In this document: positions 12,501 to 24,583 of the stretch, piece by piece
Position numbering within the stretch: the first letter of the stretch is position 1
Layout: each line of letters begins with the position of its first letter
Origin: Erodium maritimum
Lineage: Eukaryota; Streptophyta; Magnoliopsida; Geraniales; Geraniaceae
NCBI GenBank assembly: GCA_963921825.1
Contig: OY997589.1
Span: forward strand, 46,200,638 to 46,264,637
DNA: 64,000 bases
Direction: 5' to 3'
Made by a program: the position numbers and the translations under genes
The notes under the pieces: model-generated
What the model saw: only the letters and a program-made list of their open reading frames with translations
The model's database searches: none
Told to the model about the DNA's origin: nothing

Positions 12501-15500
12501 AGTCCAAATTGTCTAGGATTGGGTTCCGACTTTAGTTGGGGTACTTTAATAGGAACATCTATTTGTATACACAACTAGAAGCCCATATGAGTCCTTTAAT
12601 GGACAAAAAGATTAATTTGTTAGTCCTATTGACTTCTTAAATATTATAGTGTATCTCTAGATGAGAGGCTATTTTGTTTTAAGCACAAATGGTCCCGAAT
12701 TGAGTTTTTCCACGATTGGTGGGGTACTTTAATAGGCATATCAATGCCTATACACAACTAGAGGCCCATAGGAGTCCCTTGAGGAACAAAAAGAACATTT
12801 TGTTACTCCTGGTTTCTTACATATTACAATATGTCTAGATGAAAGACTATTGTTTCTATCACAAACGGAATCGGATTTTGGTTCCCAAGGTTTGTGGGAG
12901 TACTTTAATAGGCATAACTATGTGTATAAAAAACTAGAGGCCCATATGAGTCCTTTGAGGGACAAAAAGAGTAATTTGTTACTCCTATTTATTTCTTAAA
13001 TACTATAGTATCTCTAGATGAGAGAAAAACTTGTTTGGAGTCCAAATTGTCTGAGATTGGGTTCCCACAGTAGTTGGGGTACTTTAATAGGAATATCTAT
13101 TTGTATACACAACTAGAAGCCCATATGAGTCCTTTAATGGAAAAAAAAGATCAATTTTGTTAGTCCTATTGACTTCTTAAATATTATAGTGTATCTCTAA
13201 ATCAGAGGCTATTTTGTTTTAAGCACAAATGATCCCGAATTGAGTTTTTCCAAGGTTGGTGTGGTACTTTAATAGGCATATCAATGCCTATACACAACTA
13301 GAGGCCCATAGGAGTCCCTTGAGGAACAAAAAGAACATTTTGTTACTCCTGGTTTCTTAAATATTACAATATGTCTAGATGCAAGACTATATTGTTTCAA
13401 TCACAAACGGTCTCGGATTTGGGATCACAAGGTTTGTGGGAGTACTTTAATAGGCATAACTATGTGTATAAAAAACTAGAGGCCCATATGAGTCCTTTGA
13501 GGGACAAAAAGAACAATTTGTGACTCCTATTTATTTCTTAAATACTACAGTATCTCTAGATGAGAGAAAAACTTGTTTTGAGTCCAAATTGTCTAGGATT
13601 GGGTTCCCACAGTAGTTGGGGTACTTTAATAGGAATATCTATTTGTATACACAACTAGAAGCCCATATGAGTCCTTTAATGGACAAAAAGATCAATTTGT
13701 TAGTCCTATTGCCTTCTTAAATATTATAGTGTATCTCTAGATGAGAGGCTATTTTGTTTTAAGCACAAATGGTCCCGAATTGAGTTTTTCCACGGTTGGT
13801 GGGGTACTTTAATAGGCATATCAATGCCTATACACAACTAGAGGCCCATAGGAGTCCCTTGAGGAACAAAAAGAACATTTTGTTACTCCTGGTTTCTTAA
13901 ATATTACAATATGTCTAGATGCAAGACTATATTGTTTCAATCACAAACGGTCTCGGATTTGGGATCACAAGGTTTGTGGGAGTACTTTAATAGGCATAAC
14001 TATGTGTATAAAAAACTAGAGGCCTATATGAGTCCTTTGAGGGACAAAAAGAACAATTTGTTACTCCTATTTATTTCTTAAATACTACAGTATCTCTAGA
14101 TGAGAGAAAAACTTGTTTTGAGTCCAAATTGTCTAGGATTGGGTTCCCACATTAGTTGGGGTACTTTAATAGGAATATCTATTTGTATACACAACTAGAA
14201 GCCCATATGAGTCCTTTAATGGACAAAAAGATCAATTTGTTAGTCCTATTGACTTCTTAAATATTATAGTGTATCTCTAGATGAGAGGCTATTTTGTTTT
14301 AAGCACAAATGGTCCCGATTTGAGTTTTTCCACGGTTGGTGGGGTACTTTAATAGGCATATCAATGACTATACACAACTAGAGGCCCATAGGAGTCCCTT
14401 GAGGAACAAAAAGAACATTTTGTTACTCCTGGTTTCTTACATATTACAATATGTCTAGATGCAAGACTATATTGTTTCAATCACAAACGGTCTCGGATTT
14501 GGGATCACAAGGTTTGTGGGAGTACTTTAATAGGCATAACTATGTGTATAAAAAACTAGAGGCCCATATGAGTCCTTTGAGGGACATAAAGAGTAATTTG
14601 TTACTCCTATTTATTTCTTAAATACTATAGTATCTCTAGATGAGAGAAAAACTTGTTTGGAGTCCAAATTGTCTGAGATTGGGTTCCCACAGTAGTTGGG
14701 GTACTTTAATAGGAATATCTATTTGTATACACAACTAGAAGCCCATATGAGTCCTTTAATGGAAAAAAAAGATCAATTTTGTTAGTCCTATTGACTTCTT
14801 AAATATTATAGTGTATCTCTAAATCAGAGGCTATTTTGTTTTAAGCACAAATGATCCCGAATTGAGTTTTTCCAAGGTTGGTGTGGTACTTTAATAGGCA
14901 TATCAATGCCTATACACAACTAGAGGCCCATAGGAGTCCCTTGAGGAACAAAAAGAACATTTTGTTACTCCTGGTTTCTTACATATTTCAATATGTCTAG
15001 ATGAAAGACTATATTGTTTCAATCACAAACGGACTCGGATTTGGGTTCCCAAGGTTTGCGGGAGTACTTTAATAGGCATATATCTATGTATAAAAACAAC
15101 TAGAGGCACATATGAGTCCTTTGAGGTTCAAAAAGAACAATTTGTTACTCTTATTTGTTTCTTAAATACTATAGTATGTCTAGATGAGAGAAAGACTTGT
15201 TTGGAGTCCAAGTTGTCTCGGATTGGGTTCCGACATTAGTTGGGGTACTTTAATAGGAACATTTATTTGTATACACAACTAGAAGCCCATATGAGTCCTT
15301 TAATGGACAAAAAGAACAATTTGTTACTGCTATTGACTTCTTAAATATTATAGTGTATGTTTAGATGAGAGGCTATTTTGTTTTAAGCCCAAATGGTCTC
15401 GAATTGAGTTTTTCCACGGATGGTGGGGTACTTTAATAGGCATATGTATGCGCATACACAACTAGAGGCCAATAGGAGTCCCTTGAGGAACAAAAAGAAC

Positions 15501-15560
15501 ATTTTGTTACTCCTGGTTTCTTACATATTACAATATGTCTAGATGAAAGACTATATTGTT
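9575..15560 (+). repeat. Segmental duplication within trimer array, copy 2
   Basis: This is the partner of 1992-9062, separated from it by about one trimer. Relative to copy 1 it lacks the three-trimer expansion, has one extra trimer near 10.8-11.4 kb (the offset changes from 7583 to 8128), and carries a 2-bp loss at about 12849 (GACTATTG against GACTATATTG). Confidence 0.8.
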
Positions 15561-16440
15561 TCTATCACAAACGGAATCGGATTTTGGTTCCCAAGGTTTG
15601 TGGGAGTACTTTAATAGGCATAACTATGTGTATAAAAAACTAGAGGCCCATATGAGTCCTTTGAGGGACAAAAAGAACAATTTGTTACTCCTATTTATTT
15701 CTTAAATACTACAGTATCTCTAGATGAGAGAAAAACTTGTTTTGAGTCCAAATTGTCTAGGATTGGGTTCCCACAGTAGTTGGGGTACTTTAATAGGAAT
15801 ATCTATTTGTATACACAACTAGAAGCCCATATGAGTCCTTTAATGGACAAAAAGATCAATTTGTTAGTCCTATTGACTTCTTAAATATTATAGTGTATCT
15901 CTAGATGAGAGGCTATTTTGTTTTAAGCACAAATGGTCCCGATTTGAGTTTTTCCACGGTTGGTGGGGTACTTTAATAGGCATATCAATGCCTATACGCA
16001 ACTAGAGGCCCATAGGAGTCCCTTGAGGAACAAAAAGAACATTTTGTTACTCCTGGTTTCTTAAATATTACAATATGTCTAGATGCAAGACTATATTGTT
16101 TCAATCACAAACGGTCTCGGATTTGGGATCACAAGGTTTGTGGGAGTACTTTAATAGGCATAACTATGTGTATAAAAAACTAGAGGCCCATATGAGTCCT
16201 TTGAGGGACAAAAAGAGTAATTTGTTACTCCTATTTATTTCTTAAATACTATAGTATCTCTAGATGAGAGAAAAACTTGTTTGGAGTCCAAATTGTCTGA
16301 GATTGGGTTCCCACAGTAGTTGGGGTACTTTAATAGGAATATCTATTTGTATACACAACTAGAAGCCCATATGAGTCCTTTAATGGAAAAAAAGATCAAT
16401 TTTGTTAGTCCTATTGACTTCTTAAATATTATAGTGTATC

Positions 16441-17373
16441 TCTAAATCAGAGGCTATTTTGTTTTAAGCCCAAATGGTCTCGAATTGAGTTTTTCCACGG
16501 TTGGTGGGGTACTTTAATAGGCATATGTATGCCCATACACAACTAGAGGCCCATAGGAGTCCCTTGAGGAACAAAAAGAACATTTTGTTACTCCAGGTTT
16601 CTTACATATTACAATATGTCTAGATGAAAGACTATATTGTTTCTATCACAAACGGACTCGGATTTGGGTTCCCAAGGTTTGTGGGAGTACTTTAATCGGC
16701 ATATCTATGTGTATAAACAACTAGAGGCACATATGAGTCCGTTGAGGGAAAAAAAGAATAATTTGTAACTCCTAGTTATTTCTTAAATACTATAGTATCT
16801 CTAGATGAGAGAAAAACTTGTTTGGAGTCCAAATTGTCTCGGATTGGGTTCCCACAGTAGTTGGGGTACTTTAATAGGAATATCTATTTGTATACACAAC
16901 TAAAAACCCATATGAGTCCTTTAATGGACAAAAAGAACAATTTGTTACACCTATTTTGACTTCTTAAATATTATAGTTTATGTCTAGATGAGAGGCTATT
17001 TTGTTTTAAGGCCAAATTCTCTGAATTTGAGTTTTTCCACGGTTGGTGGGGTACTTTAATAGGCATATGTATGCCTATACACAACTAGAGGCCCATAGGA
17101 GTCCCTTGAGGAACAAAAAGAACATTTTGTTACTCCAGGTTTCTTACATATTACAATATGTCTAGATGAAAGACTATATTGTTTCAATCACAAACGGACT
17201 CGGATTTGGGTTCCCAAGGTTTGTGGGAGTACTTTAATCGGCATATCTATGTGTACAAACAACTAGAGGCCCATATGAGTTCTTTGAGGGACAAAAAGAA
17301 CAATTTGTCACTCCTCTTTATTTCTTACATACTATAGTATGTCTAGATGAGAGAAAAACTTGTTTGGAGACCA
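16441..17373 (+). repeat. Diverged satellite monomers between two HOR domains
   Basis: From about 16466 the B monomer switches from the GATCCCGAATTG form to GTCTCGAATTG, and later variants become more scattered (TTTAATCGGC near 16693, GGCCAAATTCTCTGAATTTG near 17010). Trimer order is kept but copies are visibly less alike than on either side. This is a transition zone with no other feature. Confidence 0.8.
17059..17078. other. B-monomer dyad, 9-bp arms with 2-base spacer
   Basis: ATAGGCATA-TG-TATGCCTAT is a perfect inverted repeat. It is the B-specific dyad in its tighter form, and similar copies occur in later parts of the window (for example near 52890 and 53795). Confidence 0.75.
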
Positions 17374-20300
17374 AATTGTCTCGGATTGGGTTTCCACAGT
17401 AGTAGGGGTACTTTAATAGGAATATCTATTTCTATACACAACTAGAAGCCCATATGAGTCCTTTAATGGACAAAAAGAACAATTTGTTACTCCTATTGAC
17501 TTCTTAAATATTATAGTGTATGTCTAGATGAGAGGCTATTTTGTTTTAAGCCCAAATGGTCTCGAATTGAGTTTTTTCCACGGTTGATGGGGTACTTTCA
17601 TAGGCATATGTATGCCCATACACAACTAGAGGCCCATAAGAGTCCCTTGAGGAACAATTTGTCTCGGATTGTCTCGGATTGTCTCGGTTGGTGGGGTACT
17701 ATAGTATCTCTACAAGAGAGAAAAACTTGTTTGGAGTCCAAATTGTCTCGGATTGGGTTCCCACAGTAGTTGGGGTACTTTAATATCTATTTGTATACAC
17801 AACTAGAAGCCCATATGAGTCCTTTAATGGACAAAAAGAACAATTTGTTACTCCTATTGACTTCTTAAATATTATAGTGTATGTTTAGATGAGAGGCTAT
17901 TTTGTTTTAAGCACAAATGGTCCCGAATTAAGTTTTTCCACGGTTGGTGGGATACTTTAATAGGCATATCAATGCCTATACACAACTAGAGGCCCATAGG
18001 AGTCTCTTGAGGAACAAAAAGAACATTTTGTTACTCCTGGTTTCTTACATATTACAATATGTCTTGATGAAAGACTATATTTTTTCAATCACAAACGGTC
18101 TCGGATTTGGGCTCCCAAGGTTTGTGGGAGTACTTTAATAGGCATAACTATGTGTATAAAAAACTAGAGGCCCATATGAGTCCTTTGAGGGACAAAAAGA
18201 ACAATTTGTTACTCCTATTTATTTCTTAAATACTACAGTATCTCTAGATGAGAGAAAAACTTGTTTTGAGTCCAAATTGTCTAGGATTGGGTTCCCACAG
18301 TAGTTGGGGTACTTTAATAGGAATATCTATTTGTATACACAACTAGAAGCCCATATGAGTCCTTTAATGGACAAAAAGATCAATTTGTTAGTCCTATTGA
18401 CTTCTTAAATATTATAGTGTATCTCTAGATGAGAGGCTATTTTGTTTTAAGCACAAATGGTCCCGAATTGAGTTTTTCCACGGTTGGTGTGGTACTTTAA
18501 TAGGCATATCAATGACTATACACAACTAGAGGCCCATAGGAGTCCCTTGAGGAACAAAAAGAACATTTTGTTACTCCTGGTTTCTTAAATATTACAATAT
18601 GTCTAGATGAAAGACTATATTGTTTGAATCACAAACGGACTCGGATTTGGGTTCCCAAGGTTTGCGGGAGTACTTTAATAGGCATATATCTATGTATATA
18701 AACAACTAGAGGCCCATATGAGTCCTTTGAGGTTCAAAAAGAACAATTTGTTACTCTTATTTATTTCTTAAATACTATAGTATGTCTAGATGAGAGAAAG
18801 ACTTGTTTGGAGTCCAAATTGACTCGGATTGGGTTCCGACATTAGTTGGGGTACTTTAATAGGAACATTTATTTGTATACACAACTAGAAGCCCATATGA
18901 GTCCTTTAATGGACAAAAAGATCAATTTGTTAGTCCTATTGACTTCTTAAATATTATAGTGTATCTCTAGATGAGAGGCTATTTTGTTTTAAGCACAAAT
19001 GGTCCCGATTTGAGTTTTTACACGGTTGGTGGGGTACTTTAATAGGCATATCAATGACTATACACAACTAGAGGCCCATAGGAGTCCCTTGAGGAACAAA
19101 AAGAACATTTTGTTACTCCTGGTTTCTTACATATTACAATATGTCTAGATGAAAGACTATATTGTTTCTATCACAAACGGAATCGGATTTGGGTTCCCAA
19201 GGTTTGTGGGAGTACTTTAATCGACATATCTATGTGTATAAACAACTAGAGGCACATATGAGTCCGTTGAGGGAAAAAAAGAATAATTTGTAACTCCTAT
19301 TCATTTCTTAAATACTATAGTATGTCTAGATGAGAGAAAAATTTGTTTGGAGTCCAAATTGTCTCGGATTGGGTTCCCACAGTAGTTGGGGTACTTTAAT
19401 AGGAATATCTATTTGTATACACAACTAGAAGCCCATATGAGTCCTTTAATGGACAAAAAGAACAATTTGTTACTCCTATTGACTTCTTAAATATTATAGT
19501 GTATGTTTAGATGAGAGGCTATTTTGTTTTAAGCACAAATGGTCCCGAATTAAGTTTTTCCACGGTTGGTGGGATACTTTAATAGGCATATCAATGCCTA
19601 TACACAACTAGAGGCCCATAGGAGTCCCTTGAGGAATAAAAAGAACATTTTGTTACTCCTGGTTTCTTACATATTACAATATGTCTAGATGAAAGACTAT
19701 ATTTTTTCAATCACAAACGGTCTCGGATTTGGGCTCCCAAGGTTTGTGGGAGTACTTTAATAGGCATAACTATGTGTATAAAAAACTAGAGGCCCATATG
19801 AGTCCTTTGAGGGACAAAAAGAACAATTTGTTACTCCTATTTATTTCTTAAATACTACAGTATCTCTAGATGAGAGAAAAACTTGTTTTGAGTCCAAATT
19901 GTCTAGGATTGGGTTCCCACAGTAGTTGGGGTACTTTAATAGGAATATCTATTTGTATACACAACTAGAAGCCCATATGAGTCCTTTAATGGACAAAAAG
20001 AACAATTTGTTACTCCTATTGACTTCTTAAATATTATAGTGTATGTTTAGATGAGAGGCTATTTTGTTTTAAGCACAAATGGTCCCGAATTGAGTTTTTC
20101 CACGGTTGGTGTGGTACTTTAATAGGCATATCAATGACTATACACAACTAGAGGCCCATAGGAGTCTCTTGAGGAATAAAAAGAACATTTTGTTACTCCT
20201 GGTTTCTTACATATTACAATATGTCTAGATGAAAGACTATATTTTTTCAATCACAAACGGACTCGGATTTGGGTTCCCAAGGTTTTCGGGAGTACTTTAA

Positions 20301-20978
20301 TAGGCATATATCTATGTATATAAACAACTAGAGGCCCATATGAGTCCTTTGAGGTTCAAAAAGAACAATTTGTTACTCTTATTTATTTCTTAAATACTAT
20401 AGTATGTCTAGATGAGAGAAAGACTTGTTTGGAGTCCAAATTGTCTCGGATTGGGTTCCGACATTACTTGGGGTACTTTAATAGGAATATCTATTTGTAT
20501 ACACAACTAGAAGCCCATATGAGTCCCTTAATGGACAAAAAGAACAATTTGTTACTGATATTGAGTTCTTAAATATTATAGTGTATGTTCAGATGTGAGG
20601 TTATTTTGTTTTAAGCCCAAATGGTCTCGAATTGAGTTTTTCCACGGATGGTGGGGTACTTTAATAGGCATATGTATGCGCATACACAACTAGAGGCCAA
20701 TAGGAGTCCCTTGAGGAACAAAAAGAACATTTTGTTACTCCTGGTTTCTTACATATTACAATATGTCTAGATGAAAGACTATATTGTTTCTATCACAAAC
20801 GGAATCGGATTTGGGTTCCCAAGGTTTGTGGGAGTACTTTAATCGGCATATCTATGTGTATAAACAACTAGAGGCACATATGAGTCCGTTGAGGGAAAAA
20901 AAGAATAATTTGTAACTCCTAGTTATTTCTTAAATACTATAGTATCTCTAGATGAGAGAAAAACTTGTTTGGAGTCCA
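17374..20978 (+). repeat. 3605-bp HOR, copy 1
   Basis: The unit recurs 3605 bp downstream almost base for base. The scrambled monomer at 17641-17710 reappears at 21246, and the variant TTTAATCGAC at about 19220 reappears at 22825. The length equals about 20 monomers. The left limit is set by GGAGACC at 17366-17372, where the next copy has GGAGTCC. Differences between copies 1 and 2 are very few, for example GATGTGAGG near 20594 against GATGAGAGG. Confidence 0.88.
17661..17690 (+). repeat. 10-bp microtandem inside a scrambled monomer
   Basis: GTCTCGGATT occurs twice followed by GTCTCGGTTG. The surrounding monomer is rearranged: a B monomer breaks at GAGGAACAATTTG, runs through the microtandem, then re-enters at GGTGGGGTACTATAGTATC, joining B sequence to a C/A junction. 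It is the signature of each 3.3-3.6 kb unit and recurs at 21266-21295, 24871-24900 and (shortened) 28198-28217. Confidence 0.9.
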
Positions 20979-23900
20979 AATTGTCTCGGATTGGGTTTCC
21001 ACAGTAGTAGGGGTACTTTAATAGGAATATCTATTTCTATACACAACTAGAAGCCCATATGAGTCCTTTAATGGACAAAAAGAACAATTTGTTACTCCTA
21101 TTGACTTCTTAAATATTATAGTGTATGTCTAGATGAGAGGCTATTTTGTTTTAAGCCCAAATGGTCTCGAATTGAGTTTTTTCCACGGTTGATGGGGTAC
21201 TTTCATAGGCATATGTATGCCCATACACAACTAGAGGCCCATAAGAGTCCCTTGAGGAACAATTTGTCTCGGATTGTCTCGGATTGTCTCGGTTGGTGGG
21301 GTACTATAGTATCTCTACAAGAGAGAAAAACTTGTTTGGAGTCCAAATTGTCTCGGATTGGGTTCCCACAGTAGTTGGGGTACTTTAATATCTATTTGTA
21401 TACACAACTAGAAGCCCATATGAGTCCTTTAATGGACAAAAAGAACAATTTGTTACTCCTATTGACTTCTTAAATATTATAGTGTATGTTTAGATGAGAG
21501 GCTATTTTGTTTTAAGCACAAATGGTCCCGAATTAAGTTTTTCCACGGTTGGTGGGATACTTTAATAGGCATATCAATGCCTATACACAACTAGAGGCCC
21601 ATAGGAGTCTCTTGAGGAACAAAAAGAACATTTTGTTACTCCTGGTTTCTTACATATTACAATATGTCTTGATGAAAGACTATATTTTTTCAATCACAAA
21701 CGGTCTCGGATTTGGGCTCCCAAGGTTTGTGGGAGTACTTTAATAGGCATAACTATGTGTATAAAAAACTAGAGGCCCATATGAGTCCTTTGAGGGACAA
21801 AAAGAACAATTTGTTACTCCTATTTATTTCTTAAATACTACAGTATCTCTAGATGAGAGAAAAACTTGTTTTGAGTCCAAATTGTCTAGGATTGGGTTCC
21901 CACAGTAGTTGGGGTACTTTAATAGGAATATCTATTTGTATACACAACTAGAAGCCCATATGAGTCCTTTAATGGACAAAAAGATCAATTTGTTAGTCCT
22001 ATTGACTTCTTAAATATTATAGTGTATCTCTAGATGAGAGGCTATTTTGTTTTAAGCACAAATGGTCCCGAATTGAGTTTTTCCACGGTTGGTGTGGTAC
22101 TTTAATAGGCATATCAATGACTATACACAACTAGAGGCCCATAGGAGTCCCTTGAGGAACAAAAAGAACATTTTGTTACTCCTGGTTTCTTAAATATTAC
22201 AATATGTCTAGATGAAAGACTATATTGTTTGAATCACAAACGGACTCGGATTTGGGTTCCCAAGGTTTGCGGGAGTACTTTAATAGGCATATATCTATGT
22301 ATATAAACAACTAGAGGCCCATATGAGTCCTTTGAGGTTCAAAAAGAACAATTTGTTACTCTTATTTATTTCTTAAATACTATAGTATGTCTAGATGAGA
22401 GAAAGACTTGTTTGGAGTCCAAATTGACTCGGATTGGGTTCCGACATTAGTTGGGGTACTTTAATAGGAACATTTATTTGTATACACAACTAGAAGCCCA
22501 TATGAGTCCTTTAATGGACAAAAAGATCAATTTGTTAGTCCTATTGACTTCTTAAATATTATAGTGTATCTCTAGATGAGAGGCTATTTTGTTTTAAGCA
22601 CAAATGGTCCCGATTTGAGTTTTTACACGGTTGGTGGGGTACTTTAATAGGCATATCAATGACTATACACAACTAGAGGCCCATAGGAGTCCCTTGAGGA
22701 ACAAAAAGAACATTTTGTTACTCCTGGTTTCTTACATATTACAATATGTCTAGATGAAAGACTATATTGTTTCTATCACAAACGGAATCGGATTTGGGTT
22801 CCCAAGGTTTGTGGGAGTACTTTAATCGACATATCTATGTGTATAAACAACTAGAGGCACATATGAGTCCGTTGAGGGAAAAAAAGAATAATTTGTAACT
22901 CCTATTCATTTCTTAAATACTATAGTATGTCTAGATGAGAGAAAAATTTGTTTGGAGTCCAAATTGTCTCGGATTGGGTTCCCACAGTAGTTGGGGTACT
23001 TTAATAGGAATATCTATTTGTATACACAACTAGAAGCCCATATGAGTCCTTTAATGGACAAAAAGAACAATTTGTTACTCCTATTGACTTCTTAAATATT
23101 ATAGTGTATGTTTAGATGAGAGGCTATTTTGTTTTAAGCACAAATGGTCCCGAATTAAGTTTTTCCACGGTTGGTGGGATACTTTAATAGGCATATCAAT
23201 GCCTATACACAACTAGAGGCCCATAGGAGTCCCTTGAGGAATAAAAAGAACATTTTGTTACTCCTGGTTTCTTACATATTACAATATGTCTAGATGAAAG
23301 ACTATATTTTTTCAATCACAAACGGTCTCGGATTTGGGCTCCCAAGGTTTGTGGGAGTACTTTAATAGGCATAACTATGTGTATAAAAAACTAGAGGCCC
23401 ATATGAGTCCTTTGAGGGACAAAAAGAACAATTTGTTACTCCTATTTATTTCTTAAATACTACAGTATCTCTAGATGAGAGAAAAACTTGTTTTGAGTCC
23501 AAATTGTCTAGGATTGGGTTCCCACAGTAGTTGGGGTACTTTAATAGGAATATCTATTTGTATACACAACTAGAAGCCCATATGAGTCCTTTAATGGACA
23601 AAAAGAACAATTTGTTACTCCTATTGACTTCTTAAATATTATAGTGTATGTTTAGATGAGAGGCTATTTTGTTTTAAGCACAAATGGTCCCGAATTGAGT
23701 TTTTCCACGGTTGGTGTGGTACTTTAATAGGCATATCAATGACTATACACAACTAGAGGCCCATAGGAGTCTCTTGAGGAATAAAAAGAACATTTTGTTA
23801 CTCCTGGTTTCTTACATATTACAATATGTCTAGATGAAAGACTATATTTTTTCAATCACAAACGGACTCGGATTTGGGTTCCCAAGGTTTTCGGGAGTAC

Positions 23901-24583
23901 TTTAATAGGCATATATCTATGTATATAAACAACTAGAGGCCCATATGAGTCCTTTGAGGTTCAAAAAGAACAATTTGTTACTCTTATTTATTTCTTAAAT
24001 ACTATAGTATGTCTAGATGAGAGAAAGACTTGTTTGGAGTCCAAATTGTCTCGGATTGGGTTCCGACATTACTTGGGGTACTTTAATAGGAATATCTATT
24101 TGTATACACAACTAGAAGCCCATATGAGTCCCTTAATGGACAAAAAGAACAATTTGTTACTGATATTGAGTTCTTAAATATTATAGTGTATGTTCAGATG
24201 AGAGGTTATTTTGTTTTAAGCCCAAATGGTCTCGAATTGAGTTTTTCCACGGATGGTGGGGTACTTTAATAGGCATATGTATGCGCATACACAACTAGAG
24301 GCCAATAGGAGTCCCTTGAGGAACAAAAAGAACATTTTGTTACTCCTGGTTTCTTACATATTACAATATGTCTAGATGAAAGACTATATTGTTTCTATCA
24401 CAAACGGAATCGGATTTGGGTTCCCAAGGTTTGTGGGAGTACTTTAATCGGCATATCTATGTGTATAAACAACTAGAGGCACATATGAGTCCGTTGAGGG
24501 AAAAAAAGAATAATTTGTAACTCCTAGTTATTTCTTAAATACTATAGTATCTCTAGATGAGAGAAAAACTTGTTTGGAGTCCA
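20979..24583 (+). repeat. 3605-bp HOR, copy 2
   Basis: This is the second full copy, matching copy 1 at a constant 3605-bp offset throughout, including the scrambled monomer, the ATCGAC variant at 22825 and the TTTTCGGGAG variant near 23888. Copies 1 and 2 share CTCTACAAGAGAG (17708, 21313), whereas copies 3 and 4 have CTCTAGAAGAGAG. Confidence 0.9.

Larger units (their letters stand above)
1..16440 (+). repeat. Satellite array, 541-542 bp A-B-C trimer HOR, about 30 copies
   Basis: The C-to-A junction motif TACTATAG recurs at 1, 543, 1085, 1626, 2167, 2708, 3249 and 3790, giving a steady 541-542 bp period. Each period holds three related monomers of 180-181 bp in the order A, B, C. The one-base difference in period comes from a poly-A run of 7 or 8 in monomer A (compare 682-689 with 2305-2313). 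Copies differ by only a few scattered bases, so the array is young or recently homogenised. Stops in all frames and lack of a long reading frame argue against coding. The array is cut by the left window edge. Confidence 0.97.

Noticed and set aside
17584-17769. 61-codon frame repeated at 21189 and 24794
   Set aside because: It crosses the scrambled monomer and its microtandem, starts at TTG, and repeats only with the HOR.
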